Assembly (NCBI GenBank): GCA_002457435.1
Contig: NTLA01000019.1
Span: 1-36,138 of the forward strand
Direction of reading: 5' to 3'
DNA: 36,138 nucleotides
Origin: Acidimicrobiales bacterium MED-G01
GTDB lineage: Bacteria > Actinomycetota > Acidimicrobiia > Acidimicrobiales > Poriferisodalaceae
Under the pieces are notes generated by a model. The model was not told the DNA's origin and searched no databases. It saw nothing but the letters and a program-made list of their open reading frames with translations. Position numbers and translations under genes: made by a program. Below, piece by piece: positions 14,435 through 22,232 of the stretch (the first letter of the stretch is position 1; each line of letters starts with the position of its first letter).

Positions 14435-15358
14435 ATGTCTTTAGAACAAGCTTCAACTCGACTGCCGGTCATTGATGTTGAACCGGTTCTTGCCGGCTCG
14501 TCTGGAGCCATAAAAACAACCGCTAAACAATTGCGCGAAGCGCTGGAGGAAGTCGGCTTTTTGTCGATAGTTGGTCATGGGATCGAGTGGCAAACAATTC
14601 GAGAGATGTATGACTGGGCAGCTTCGTACCATCAGCTTGTGGACGAAGCAAAGTTCGGGCATGAGATGACTTCGACTCTCATGGGCTATGTGGGCCTCGG
14701 CGGTGCCCAACGAGGCGACCGGCCCTTCGCCCTTAACGCAGCGTTTTTTATGGGACGACCCGGTTCGAAGCGCAACCAGTTTCCTACCGAAGAGGCCTTA
14801 CCGGGTTTCAAAAATGCTGCTGAAAACTACTACCGGACCTTAGAGCGACTATGTCATCAACTCTTGCCGCTTTATGCGGTCGCGGCAGATATGCCGCCAG
14901 CGTTCTTCGAGACGTTTTTTGACCCGGCTCTAGCGACGCTTCGAATGAGTCACTACCCGCCCATTGATGCCGAACCTGACCAGTGGGGGATTGATCCACA
15001 CAGCGATGCGGGCTTCATGACCTTGTTACCCGCTAACGAAGTAAGTGGTCTCTCGATCGAAGCCGATGACGGGTGGTTCACTGTTCATCAAGAACAGGAA
15101 TCTTTTGTCGTCAACGCAGGCGACACATTAAGGGCATGGAGCAACAATCGATTTCGTTCCACGAAACATCGGGCTCTGAACAAAAGCGCGGGGAACCGTT
15201 ACGCGATCCCATTCTTTTTCGATCCTCGACCTGACACCATTATTGAAGCACTCACTGGTTGCATAGACGAAAATCGACCGCTAGCAGTGAAGCCTTATCG
15301 ATACGGTGATTATCTTCAGAGTTTCATGCGCGACGGCTACATCCCCGCAGCTAACTAA
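14435..15358 (+). CDS. 2-oxoglutarate/Fe(II) oxygenase, isopenicillin-N-synthase-like
   Basis: This 307-residue enzyme has the DIOX_N/2OG-FeII_Oxy layout. The N-terminus has PVIDVEPVL and GFLSIVGHGI; the iron ligands are H189 and D191 in DPHSDAGFMTLL and H245 in STKHRAL; R255 in NRYAIPFFF would bind the 2-oxoglutarate carboxylate. The family hydroxylates, desaturates or cyclises small molecules in the cytoplasm; the substrate is unknown. The ATG at 14435 starts where homology begins; an in-frame upstream start adds 19 unlike residues. The ribosome site is poor. It converges on the LLM gene and seems to be transcribed alone. Confidence 0.9.
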   Translation: MSLEQASTRLPVIDVEPVLAGSSGAIKTTAKQLREALEEVGFLSIVGHGIEWQTIREMYDWAASYHQLVDEAKFGHEMTSTLMGYVGLGGAQRGDRPFALNAAFFMGRPGSKRNQFPTEEALPGFKNAAENYYRTLERLCHQLLPLYAVAADMPPAFFETFFDPALATLRMSHYPPIDAEPDQWGIDPHSDAGFMTLLPANEVSGLSIEADDGWFTVHQEQESFVVNAGDTLRAWSNNRFRSTKHRALNKSAGNRYAIPFFFDPRPDTIIEALTGCIDENRPLAVKPYRYGDYLQSFMRDGYIPAAN

Positions 15359-15388
15359 GGGTTTTCTCCAACCGAAGACCGAGTTGAT

Positions 15389-16246
15389 CTAGCTGTACTG
15401 ATCCTTGAACTCAGATAACTGATCAAGCTTAGGAATCACGGTGTCAGCATCAGCTGGGGGGAGTGTAAATACGATTCGGTTACACCCGGCTTCGATCAGA
15501 CTGTCAACGATCTCTGCTTTGGGGGGTGTTCCGAACTGTCCGAAGTCAAACGATTCTGGGTCGCGACCTGCATCAGCTGCCATTTGTTTCAGCGTGGTTA
15601 TTTGTTCAGCGAAGTCGTACCTTCCGCTGATGGGCATAAAACCGTCACAGTATTCGACTATGTCTTTCATGGTTTTCGGACCAGCCGCGCCACCCAAAAT
15701 GATCGGAGGATGTGGTTTTTGGGTTGGCTTCGGCCATTGCCAACTTGAACTGAATTCCACATGATCACCATGAAATTCTGCTTCGTCGTTTGCCCATATT
15801 TCCTTCATGGCCAAAATTCGTTCACGCATCACAGCTCTGCGTTCTGTGAATTTGACGCCGTGATGATGAAGCTCTTCTTTGTTCCATCCGTAGCCAATAC
15901 CGAAAAGAAAACGACCATCAGTTAGCGCGTCAACTGTTGACACATTTTTCGCTAACCAGATGGGGTCTCGCTGCGGAACAAGAGTAATACCGGTACCGAG
16001 TTTGATCTTGCTAGTCACCGCGCCCGCCATACCTAACGCCACGAACTGGTCGTGTGTGCGCCAGTATTCCTCGGGAAGTGGCGGCGCTTTGGGGTTTAGG
16101 CCCCAAGGTGTTTCCCGGCTCGTTGGAATGTGGCTGTGTTCTGGAAACCAGATCGACTCGAAGCTCCTATCTTCGGCCTCTTTAGCCAAGGTCATAGGAT
16201 TGATTGCTTTGTCGGTGGGGAACATGTTTATGCCGAAATCAGTCAT
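15389..16246 (-). CDS. LLM-class F420-dependent oxidoreductase
   Basis: This 285-residue luciferase-like TIM barrel matches the short TIGR03619-type F420 group: SFESIWFPEHSHIPTSRET near residue 28, IKLGTGITLVPQRDP around 80-95, the DALTDGRFLFGIGYGWNKEE core, and PHPPIILGG. Members use F420H2 or FMNH2 to oxidise or reduce small organic substrates. F420 dependence is inferred from family resemblance. No clear ribosome site stands before the ATG (ATCAAACCATG), so the message may be leaderless or weakly translated. It is followed by a gap with no structure and sits alone between the oxygenase and the ABM gene. Confidence 0.88.
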   Translation of the reverse strand: MTDFGINMFPTDKAINPMTLAKEAEDRSFESIWFPEHSHIPTSRETPWGLNPKAPPLPEEYWRTHDQFVALGMAGAVTSKIKLGTGITLVPQRDPIWLAKNVSTVDALTDGRFLFGIGYGWNKEELHHHGVKFTERRAVMRERILAMKEIWANDEAEFHGDHVEFSSSWQWPKPTQKPHPPIILGGAAGPKTMKDIVEYCDGFMPISGRYDFAEQITTLKQMAADAGRDPESFDFGQFGTPPKAEIVDSLIEAGCNRIVFTLPPADADTVIPKLDQLSEFKDQYS

Positions 16247-16335
16247 GGTTTGATCATAACCACGTCAAGAAGTTGGCTGCTCGGCTGAGTCCGGAAAGCT
16301 AACAATTTGATGTAAGTGCCCAGACAAAAATGGAA

Positions 16336-16361
16336 TGAGCCCTCATGAAGTTGAGGGCTCA
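16336..16361 (-). terminator. intrinsic terminator of the ABM gene
   Basis: TGAGCCCTCA pairs perfectly with TGAGGGCTCA around a 6-nt loop. On the minus strand it is followed by TTCCATTTTTG, a broken T tract. It is the second of two tandem hairpins after the ABM stop codon. Confidence 0.75.
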
Positions 16362-16373
16362 TCCAAAGTTGGT

Positions 16374-16397
16374 TGATTACCTTCTAAAAGGTAATCA
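16374..16397 (-). other. first of two tandem hairpins after the ABM gene
   Basis: TGATTACCTT pairs perfectly with AAGGTAATCA around CTAA, only nine bases past the stop codon. It is AT-rich without a T tract; it may protect the transcript 3' end ahead of the terminator at 16336-16361. Confidence 0.55.
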
Positions 16398-16406
16398 GCG
16401 AAACTG

Positions 16407-16700
16407 CTAGGCGTCGTGACTATCTAGGTAGGTGACCTGCAGGTTGCCTGCCAATACGGGGGCAAGTAATTCGGGAAGACCAGTGTCCATGCGCCATTTG
16501 AGGTAGGCCTGATGATTTTCTTTGACCGCGAACTTCTCCCAGAGAACGACGGTGTCTGGGTTGTTGTCGTCGCTGTAAACCTCAACTGATTCGCAGCCTT
16601 CAAAGGCACGAGTATCGGCGAGAGCTCCGCGGAGAATTTCGATTAATTCTGGTCCCTTGCCTTCTTGGCAGGGGAATACGACGTGAATGGTTTGAGACAT
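16407..16700 (-). CDS. antibiotic-biosynthesis-monooxygenase (ABM) domain protein
   Basis: This 97-residue protein is a single ABM/YgiN-like ferredoxin fold: strand IHVVFPCQEGKGPELIEIL, the acidic strand ESVEVYSDD, the family hallmark TVVLWEKFAVKENHQAYLKW, and a short final strand. Such dimers act as cofactor-free monooxygenases on quinol-like substrates or help break down aromatic intermediates. The W and H of LWEKF..NHQAY are the usual pocket residues. AAGGAAG precedes the ATG. Two perfect hairpins follow the stop codon, so it is a single-gene transcript with a very well defined end. Confidence 0.88.
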   Translation of the reverse strand: MSQTIHVVFPCQEGKGPELIEILRGALADTRAFEGCESVEVYSDDNNPDTVVLWEKFAVKENHQAYLKWRMDTGLPELLAPVLAGNLQVTYLDSHDA

Positions 16701-16805
16701 CTTTGACTTCCTTACTAAGTGGTGGTCAGTACGTGGATCCGAAGCTCAGCACCTCTGCCTACATTCGTCAACTTGTAGGTCAACGAATTATCTTTAGTGA
16801 GTAAG

Positions 16806-16823
16806 GGTTTCGCAGACGAAACC
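16806..16823. terminator. hairpin after the RidA-like gene
   Basis: GGTTTCG (16806-16812) pairs perfectly with CGAAACC (16817-16823) around a 4-nt loop, six bases past the RidA-like stop codon. It lacks a clear T tract, so termination is only likely. Confidence 0.4.
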
Positions 16824-16829
16824 ACGTAT

Positions 16830-17225
16830 CTACCTTCTAGGTGTTGAGGCAGCAATAATTTCTACCTCGATATCGCCGACCACTAAGGGGGCGCCGACGG
16901 TCGTGCGACAAGGGTACGGCGCCTCGAACACGTCGAGGAATACGTCGTTCCAAATGCCGAATTCTGAAACGTCGGTCAGTTGTGCGTTGACCTTGATCAC
17001 GTGGTCTAGGGAAAGACCCATGTCTTCAAGCATGGCGCCGAAGTTTTCTAATGCGACTCTGGCTTGCGTAGCGATATCGCCGCCAGTTACTTCAAATGTC
17101 TCAAGATTGATTGCAGTCATACCGCTGAAGAAGTACAGGTCGCCGACTTGGATCGCAGTCGAGTTTTTAATGTTGAACTCTTCGAGTGCAGCGGCGGCCG
17201 AAGGAGAGGAATGGATGATGGTCAT
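16830..17225 (-). CDS. RidA/YjgF-family protein
   Basis: This 131-residue protein belongs to the Rid superfamily: GDLYFFSGMTAIN in the first half, the helix IATQARVALENFGAMLEDMGLSLDHVIKVNAQLTD, and the C-terminal PCRTTVGAPLVVGDIEVEIIAA. The arginine in PCRTTV is the residue that binds the imine/enamine substrate carboxylate in RidA, which suggests true 2-iminoacid deaminase chemistry, although several subfamilies share it. It probably forms a trimer in the cytoplasm. The ribosome site is weak. It is divergent from the VOC/amidase operon, which shares its upstream region, and may act in the same pathway. Confidence 0.88.
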   Translation of the reverse strand: MTIIHSSPSAAAALEEFNIKNSTAIQVGDLYFFSGMTAINLETFEVTGGDIATQARVALENFGAMLEDMGLSLDHVIKVNAQLTDVSEFGIWNDVFLDVFEAPYPCRTTVGAPLVVGDIEVEIIAASTPRR

Positions 17226-17332
17226 GTCGACACCATAGACCTGTGGGATCGGTGACCAACGGTGAAAGTAACGTTACGTCTCTTGGTAGTCGAACACCTT
17301 GGTACGTTCGTGACAGTTCAAGGAAGGTATTT

Positions 17333-17839
17333 GTGAGTGACTCAAAACATGGTGAAGACATAGATCGAACTGAGGAATGGGCGCGGCTGCGCCGGGAGTA
17401 TCTGCGAGGACGAGATGACCGAGGTGCTTCTGCTGCGCAGGGAGTGCACCACCTTGCTCTTTTGAGTTCTGACGTTGAACGAACGATCGCGTTTTATCAA
17501 GGAATTCTTGAGTTCCCGATGACTGAACTGTTCGAGAATCGCGATTATCAAGGCTCAACGCACTTCTTTTTCGACGTTGGCAACGGTAATGCCTTGGCGT
17601 TTTTTGATTTTCCTGGACTGAATCTTGGTCCTTACGCTGAATTGTTGGGTTCCATGCATCATCTCGCAATTTCAGTTACACCGGAAAAGCAGGCTTACTT
17701 GAGGTCGAAGCTTGAAGCAGCCGACGTTGAAGTCACTTTTGAGCATGGAAATTCGATTTATTTCAGTGGACCTGATGGTGAGCGCTTAGAGCTACTGGCT
17801 GAGTCATTGGGCGAAATGAACGGTAAACCGGTTCTCTGA
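17333..17839 (+). CDS. VOC (glyoxalase/dioxygenase) superfamily protein
   Basis: This 168-residue protein has a charged N-terminal lead (about 35 residues) followed by one vicinal-oxygen-chelate domain. Probable metal ligands are H in GVHHLALLSSDVERTIAFY, H in SMHHLAISV, and E in GERLELLAES. FENRDYQGSTHFFFDVGNGNALAFF resembles the extradiol-type VOC sheet. It would chelate a divalent metal and act on a small oxygenated substrate. The GTG at 17333 has AGGAAGG five bases upstream and is preferred to a GTG 90 bases earlier. It is first in a probable operon with the AtzG-like and amidase genes. Confidence 0.85.
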   Translation: MSDSKHGEDIDRTEEWARLRREYLRGRDDRGASAAQGVHHLALLSSDVERTIAFYQGILEFPMTELFENRDYQGSTHFFFDVGNGNALAFFDFPGLNLGPYAELLGSMHHLAISVTPEKQAYLRSKLEAADVEVTFEHGNSIYFSGPDGERLELLAESLGEMNGKPVL

Positions 17840-17896
17840 TTTAGGTGGGAAGTACTGCCTCGGCAGGTGGTGTCGAAAGAGCTTTAAGGTGGAGTC

Positions 17897-18106
17897 ATGG
17901 CCGAAACACAAGATGATTCCAGTTCTGAATCGGTAAATGAGGTCCGGACCCTGCTTGGCCTTGTTGGGATCGAGCTGGCAGGGCCAGACCTCGCATCGCT
18001 TGGGCGAATATTTCCTCAGTTCCGTCAAAAAGTTGACCGCATGTACGAGATAGATACTGGTGATGAAGTAACGGCGGCGGTTTTCAGAGCGGACATGGAT
18101 TCCTGA
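17897..18106 (+). CDS. AtzG-like small amidase partner (DUF4089-like)
   Basis: This 69-residue helical protein has a short charged N-terminus and then VRTLLGLVGIELAGPDLASLGRIFPQFRQKVDRMYEID, the pattern of AtzG/GatC-like partners of amidases (helix, LGL..., leucine-rich helix). AtzG stabilises AtzE amidase in cyanuric acid degradation, so the same kind of role is inferred. Its TGA lies two bases before the GTG of the amidase gene, a layout for translational coupling. GGTGGAG precedes the ATG. Sequence identity to AtzG proper cannot be judged here. Confidence 0.65.
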   Translation: MAETQDDSSSESVNEVRTLLGLVGIELAGPDLASLGRIFPQFRQKVDRMYEIDTGDEVTAAVFRADMDS

Positions 18107-18108
18107 TC

Positions 18109-19521
18109 GTGACAAATAACTCAATTAGACAACTTGGAACCAATTTGCGTGACGGGAGCACCACTAGTCGCGAAATTGTTGAGCGGGCGTTAAAAGCCTC
18201 AGACCATCTGGATCCCATTTTGGGAACCTATCTGAACCGCTTCGACGAGACGGCTCTCGAAGCAGCTGACCAAGCCGATAGTGAAATGCAGTCGGGCATA
18301 GATCGTGGGCCTCTGCATGGAATTCCTTTAGGCATCAAGGACATTATTTCGACTGATGAAGGACCGACATCGGCTCAATCGTTGGTACAGGACCCATCGT
18401 GGGGAGACCAGGGTGACGGTCCACTTCTTCGACGTCTCCGTGAAGCCGGAGCTGTAGTGATGGGAAAGACAACGACGATGGAATATGCCATCGGTTTCCC
18501 GGATTTCGATAAACCGTTCCCGGTGCCTAGAAACCCATGGAATGTCGAACGTTGGACAGGGGGTTCAAGCTCGGGCACCGCAAATGGTGTTGCTTCAGGG
18601 CAGTTCGCCGGTGGCCTGGGAACAGATACCGGAGGAAGTGTTCGTTTGCCCTCTGCTTATTGCGGAATTACGGGGTTCAAACAAACCTTTGGGTTGGTTC
18701 CGAAGAGTGGCTGCATTCCTCTCGGACTTAGTTATGACCACATCGGTCCGATGGCCAACTCTGTATGGGATTGCGCTGCGATGCTCACGGTTATGGCCGG
18801 TTACGACGCAAGCGATCGAACGACTGTGCAAAGGCCGCCCTGCAACTATGTCGACAGCTTGACTGAAGATACGGAGTTCGGAAGAGTTGGAGTAATCACA
18901 AACAGCGCCATGGTGGGGGCTAGCTCCGACCAGATGATGGCTGTGTTCGACGATGCGGTCACTGACTTAGGTTCCGCGGGGATGAACATTGTTCCCTTCG
19001 AAGTTCCTCACTACGAGGCTCTCCATGACGGGGCATTTATGGCTCTGCAGGCGGAAGCATTTTCTTGGCATCGCGATCAACTGCAAGATCGATGGAGTGA
19101 TTATGGACGCCCCACAAGGCTAACTATCGCTCGAGGGGCACTGTTCTCAGCTGGGGATTTGGTGCAGGTTGAACGTGTACGCGAAGTTGCGCGTAAAGCG
19201 GTGTTAGCTCAGATGGAAGAACTCGGTGTTGAAATACTTGTCAGCCCCACTACCGGGTATGCAGCGACTCCGTTTACAGGGGCTGACAGGAGCGCCACAT
19301 CATTGGCAGCGATGCATACACCAGCCTGGAATTCCACTGGGTTCCCGGCGTTATCTGTCCCCATGGGATTTGATCAGGATGGACTACCTTGCGGCCTACA
19401 AATCATTGGGCGCCCATTCCAAGACCATGTTGTGTTGCAGCTAGGTCACCGGTATCAGGAACTCACTGAATGGCATAGGCAAGTGCCCGTGCATCACGCA
19501 GACTTATTGTCGAATAATTGA
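18109..19521 (+). CDS. amidase-signature family enzyme
   Basis: This 470-residue enzyme has the complete Ser-cisSer-Lys triad: K77 in GIPLGIKDII, the cis-serine in GGSSSGTANG (residues 151-160), and nucleophile S177 in GTDTGGSVRLP. The family hydrolyses carboxamides, biuret-like compounds and ureides in the cytoplasm. The AtzG-like gene in front of it and the VOC protein before that suggest a dedicated nitrogen-releasing step for an amide or ureide rather than tRNA amidation (no GatB). It begins with GTG coupled to the preceding stop. A convergent HD gene follows 14 bp after its stop codon. Confidence 0.93.
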   Translation: MTNNSIRQLGTNLRDGSTTSREIVERALKASDHLDPILGTYLNRFDETALEAADQADSEMQSGIDRGPLHGIPLGIKDIISTDEGPTSAQSLVQDPSWGDQGDGPLLRRLREAGAVVMGKTTTMEYAIGFPDFDKPFPVPRNPWNVERWTGGSSSGTANGVASGQFAGGLGTDTGGSVRLPSAYCGITGFKQTFGLVPKSGCIPLGLSYDHIGPMANSVWDCAAMLTVMAGYDASDRTTVQRPPCNYVDSLTEDTEFGRVGVITNSAMVGASSDQMMAVFDDAVTDLGSAGMNIVPFEVPHYEALHDGAFMALQAEAFSWHRDQLQDRWSDYGRPTRLTIARGALFSAGDLVQVERVREVARKAVLAQMEELGVEILVSPTTGYAATPFTGADRSATSLAAMHTPAWNSTGFPALSVPMGFDQDGLPCGLQIIGRPFQDHVVLQLGHRYQELTEWHRQVPVHHADLLSNN

Positions 19522-19535
19522 GGATTTCTGCAAAC

Positions 19536-20162
19536 CTATGAATTAGATCCGGCCATTTGACCTTCATCGGTTAGGTAAATGGAATTTTTGGGTTCAGCGA
19601 ACAAATCTTCTACAGCTGGCACAAATTCCTCTAAAGCCATCGAGTCGTAGGTTGGGTCAAAAGCGGTTTGGTCGAACTCTTGGCAGAATTCGACTGTGAG
19701 ATCGTAGGCGGGGTGACCCTCAAATTGATCCCGCATATTGCGGTCAAGTCCGAGGTGATGAAAAAAGTTGTAGCCCTGAAAGATCCCGTGTTTCTCGACC
19801 ATCCAAAGGTGATCTTCGGCGACGAAGGGTTTCAGGATTGCCACGGCTATGTCGGGGTGGTTGTATGAACCGAGGGTGTCGCCGATGTCGTGAAGAAGGG
19901 CACAAACGACGTATTCATCTGATTTGTTTGCTCGGTACGCGCGTGTTGCCGTTTGCAGTGAATGTTCCATTCGGTCTACGGAGAACCCGCCGTTGTCACC
20001 TTCCAACAACTTGAGATGGTCTAGTACGCGACTTGCGACGTCGCTAGCTAATTGTTGGTTGTGTGCGGCGATGATTTTCCAGTCCAAAGCGGTTCCTTCG
20101 GTCATTGCGCCAAAGGTAGCGGACTGCTCGAGTAGGTCTCCTGTGTTGCTTGGAACGTTCAT
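19536..20162 (-). CDS. HD-domain protein resembling PhnZ/MIOX-type oxygenases
   Basis: This 208-residue protein has an HD-type helical core: H67 in RMEHSLQTATRA, H91-D92 in ALLHDIGDTLG, H102 in SYNHPDIA, H125 in EKHGIF, then a late LTVEFCQEFDQTAFDPTYDSM region. The EHSLQ start and the ligand spacing resemble PhnZ and its relatives, mixed-valent diiron oxygenases that act on hydroxyalkylphosphonates, more than signalling phosphohydrolases; this is a judgement by eye. The ATG at 20162 has AGAGG five bases upstream. It is divergent from the lipoprotein gene. Ordinary metal phosphohydrolase activity is the alternative. Confidence 0.75.
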   Translation of the reverse strand: MNVPSNTGDLLEQSATFGAMTEGTALDWKIIAAHNQQLASDVASRVLDHLKLLEGDNGGFSVDRMEHSLQTATRAYRANKSDEYVVCALLHDIGDTLGSYNHPDIAVAILKPFVAEDHLWMVEKHGIFQGYNFFHHLGLDRNMRDQFEGHPAYDLTVEFCQEFDQTAFDPTYDSMALEEFVPAVEDLFAEPKNSIYLTDEGQMAGSNS

Positions 20163-20264
20163 ATGGTCCTCTTTTTCCGTGCTATCCCAATGGTAATGGG
20201 TATCGGGTGGTGAGTCTTTTGTCGCAATCACCGACCAGGACACAATGGACGGCATAATGACCAG

Positions 20265-22193
20265 ATGAAGTTGTGGAGCGCCTGGGCCGGGGTTTTGTTT
20301 TTGGTTTGTGCGTGCTCGAACTCAGTTGATTCCGGTACTACCGAACGCCTGGATAACACCTCTATAAAGCCGGCCGTTACTGAACCGTTAGATACCTCGA
20401 CGACTGAAACCTCAGTGAAAACCGCTGACATATCGACAACTATCGGAACAGATGAGACTGTCAACGATTTTGAATTAACAGTTACAGCACCCGCACTCGT
20501 CACTAGCTACTCACAGTTTGAGGTTTCGGTTGTCTCAGAGGAAGAGATAGTTGATATCCAAATCGTTTCTGACCGATTCGTTGTGTTATCTGCAACAGGA
20601 GAATCGGTCTCCGTTGTTAGTCCCATCATTCAACAAAACGAAACGATCGACTACTCGGTGGTCGTCACCACCATGGAGGGGCGGTCCAAGACTGTGGCTC
20701 TTCAAATCGAAGTGGTCTTGTATGAGCATGACGTCGCGCGCGCCAGACACCTCAACCCGGTGGACTTAGAAGGCACGAGTACCGAAGATTACGCAGTGTT
20801 CAATTTTGGTTTTGAAACCATTTTCGTTAATGAGCGTTACAACGAAACTTATTGCTACCCAACTGTCGACGACTGTGATGAGCGAGACGGCTCATTCACC
20901 GCAGACGCGCACAACATGATGGTCGGAGACTTCAACGGAGATGGCCACCAAGACCTAGTAGTCGGTTGGGTCATCTTTCCCCACACAATGACCCACGAAG
21001 AACGAAGCACAGTGAGGGTGTACCTCAACGACGGAACAGGTCGACTTATAGCAGACCCATCGATTTACTCTTCGGGTGAGCCGCCGGAACGCAACATGGC
21101 CTATCGGCTTGTTGTTGACGACTTCAACCTTGATGGCGTCGACGATATCTTCGCCGGGTCACAAGGCCTACTAAAACTCCTCCCAACCGGAGAGAGAATC
21201 AATGACATGGACCCGCACGTTCTGCTGCTATCTCGGGATGGCAAACTCTTTGATGCCTCAGACACCATCGACTACCGCGGCACCAGATTCTTTGCCCATG
21301 ATGCTTCGTCGGGAGACATAAACGGTGACGGGTTCCCAGACATCTTGGCTGCACGAACTTTGTTTTTAAATGACGGCGGCGCAGGCTTTGTGAATTCACT
21401 CCAAGATCTGCCTGAGGGATTGCGTAGGACTGATCACTACGTGATGTCGTCACTGTTTGACGATTTCAATGGTGACGGGTTGGCCGACCCGGTCCTTTTT
21501 TGGGGTGACGAACCGGATTCCTTGAACCCTCGACCCGCACAGATAGGTATCAGTGACAAGCAAAAGCCGAGCGCTCAATGGGAGGTCCACAGTCTGCCCA
21601 CTGGACGTTTCGGACCTGGAACCACCAAATTCAATCATGCAGCTACCGCAGATATTGACGGCGACGGAGATGTAGACATTGTCATTGGAACAACGAGATC
21701 AAACCCTTATTACGTCGGAAGATTCATGCAAATCCTCCGCAACGACGGCTCAGGGAATTTCACCGATGTCAGCCAAGACGCAATGGGTGAACAACCACGG
21801 GCGTTGAATTACGAAGATCCGGAAGTTGAGGTGCAGTGCACAGTGTGGGGAGAAGGCCAAGTAGTCCTTCTCGACATTGATGCCGACGGCGACATCGACA
21901 TTACGGACCGAACCCACGGCGGCGCGAACGGCGCAAAAGACGCGTGCCCTGGCATAGAAATTTATTTGAATGATGGGAACGGCAGTTTTTCGCGTGAAGT
22001 CTCGAGCGAACTAGCGTGGGTTCGTCAACACCAAATTCCTGGCTTCGTAGCCTTGACGCCCGCCGGCCATCAGATTGGTAATGCCATCCCTATAGACCTT
22101 GACGGTCGTTTCGGTGTTGATTATGTCGCGCAAATACGTTCACCATGGGGAGGAATTTTCTCATTCCTGTACCAGGTGATGTCGGTGAGGTAG
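20265..22193 (+). CDS. FG-GAP/VCBS-repeat lipoprotein (beta-propeller)
   Basis: This 642-residue exported protein starts with a type II signal peptide, MKLWSAWAGVLFLVCAC, with lipobox cysteine C17, followed by a threonine/serine-rich linker (to about 65) and a small beta domain. Residues from about 215 hold calcium-loop repeats: DFNGDGHQDL, DFNLDGVDDI, DINGDGFPDI, DFNGDGLADP, DIDGDGDVDI, DIDADGDIDI and a variant DLDGRFGVDY, i.e. about seven blades. It is probably a surface-anchored ligand- or matrix-binding protein; enzymatic use is not suggested. No ribosome site is clear. Divergent from the HD gene, 102 bp away. Confidence 0.9.
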   Translation: MKLWSAWAGVLFLVCACSNSVDSGTTERLDNTSIKPAVTEPLDTSTTETSVKTADISTTIGTDETVNDFELTVTAPALVTSYSQFEVSVVSEEEIVDIQIVSDRFVVLSATGESVSVVSPIIQQNETIDYSVVVTTMEGRSKTVALQIEVVLYEHDVARARHLNPVDLEGTSTEDYAVFNFGFETIFVNERYNETYCYPTVDDCDERDGSFTADAHNMMVGDFNGDGHQDLVVGWVIFPHTMTHEERSTVRVYLNDGTGRLIADPSIYSSGEPPERNMAYRLVVDDFNLDGVDDIFAGSQGLLKLLPTGERINDMDPHVLLLSRDGKLFDASDTIDYRGTRFFAHDASSGDINGDGFPDILAARTLFLNDGGAGFVNSLQDLPEGLRRTDHYVMSSLFDDFNGDGLADPVLFWGDEPDSLNPRPAQIGISDKQKPSAQWEVHSLPTGRFGPGTTKFNHAATADIDGDGDVDIVIGTTRSNPYYVGRFMQILRNDGSGNFTDVSQDAMGEQPRALNYEDPEVEVQCTVWGEGQVVLLDIDADGDIDITDRTHGGANGAKDACPGIEIYLNDGNGSFSREVSSELAWVRQHQIPGFVALTPAGHQIGNAIPIDLDGRFGVDYVAQIRSPWGGIFSFLYQVMSVR

Positions 22194-22232
22194 GCCGACG
22201 TTAGTCATCTAGGTGAGAACGCTTACATCACC

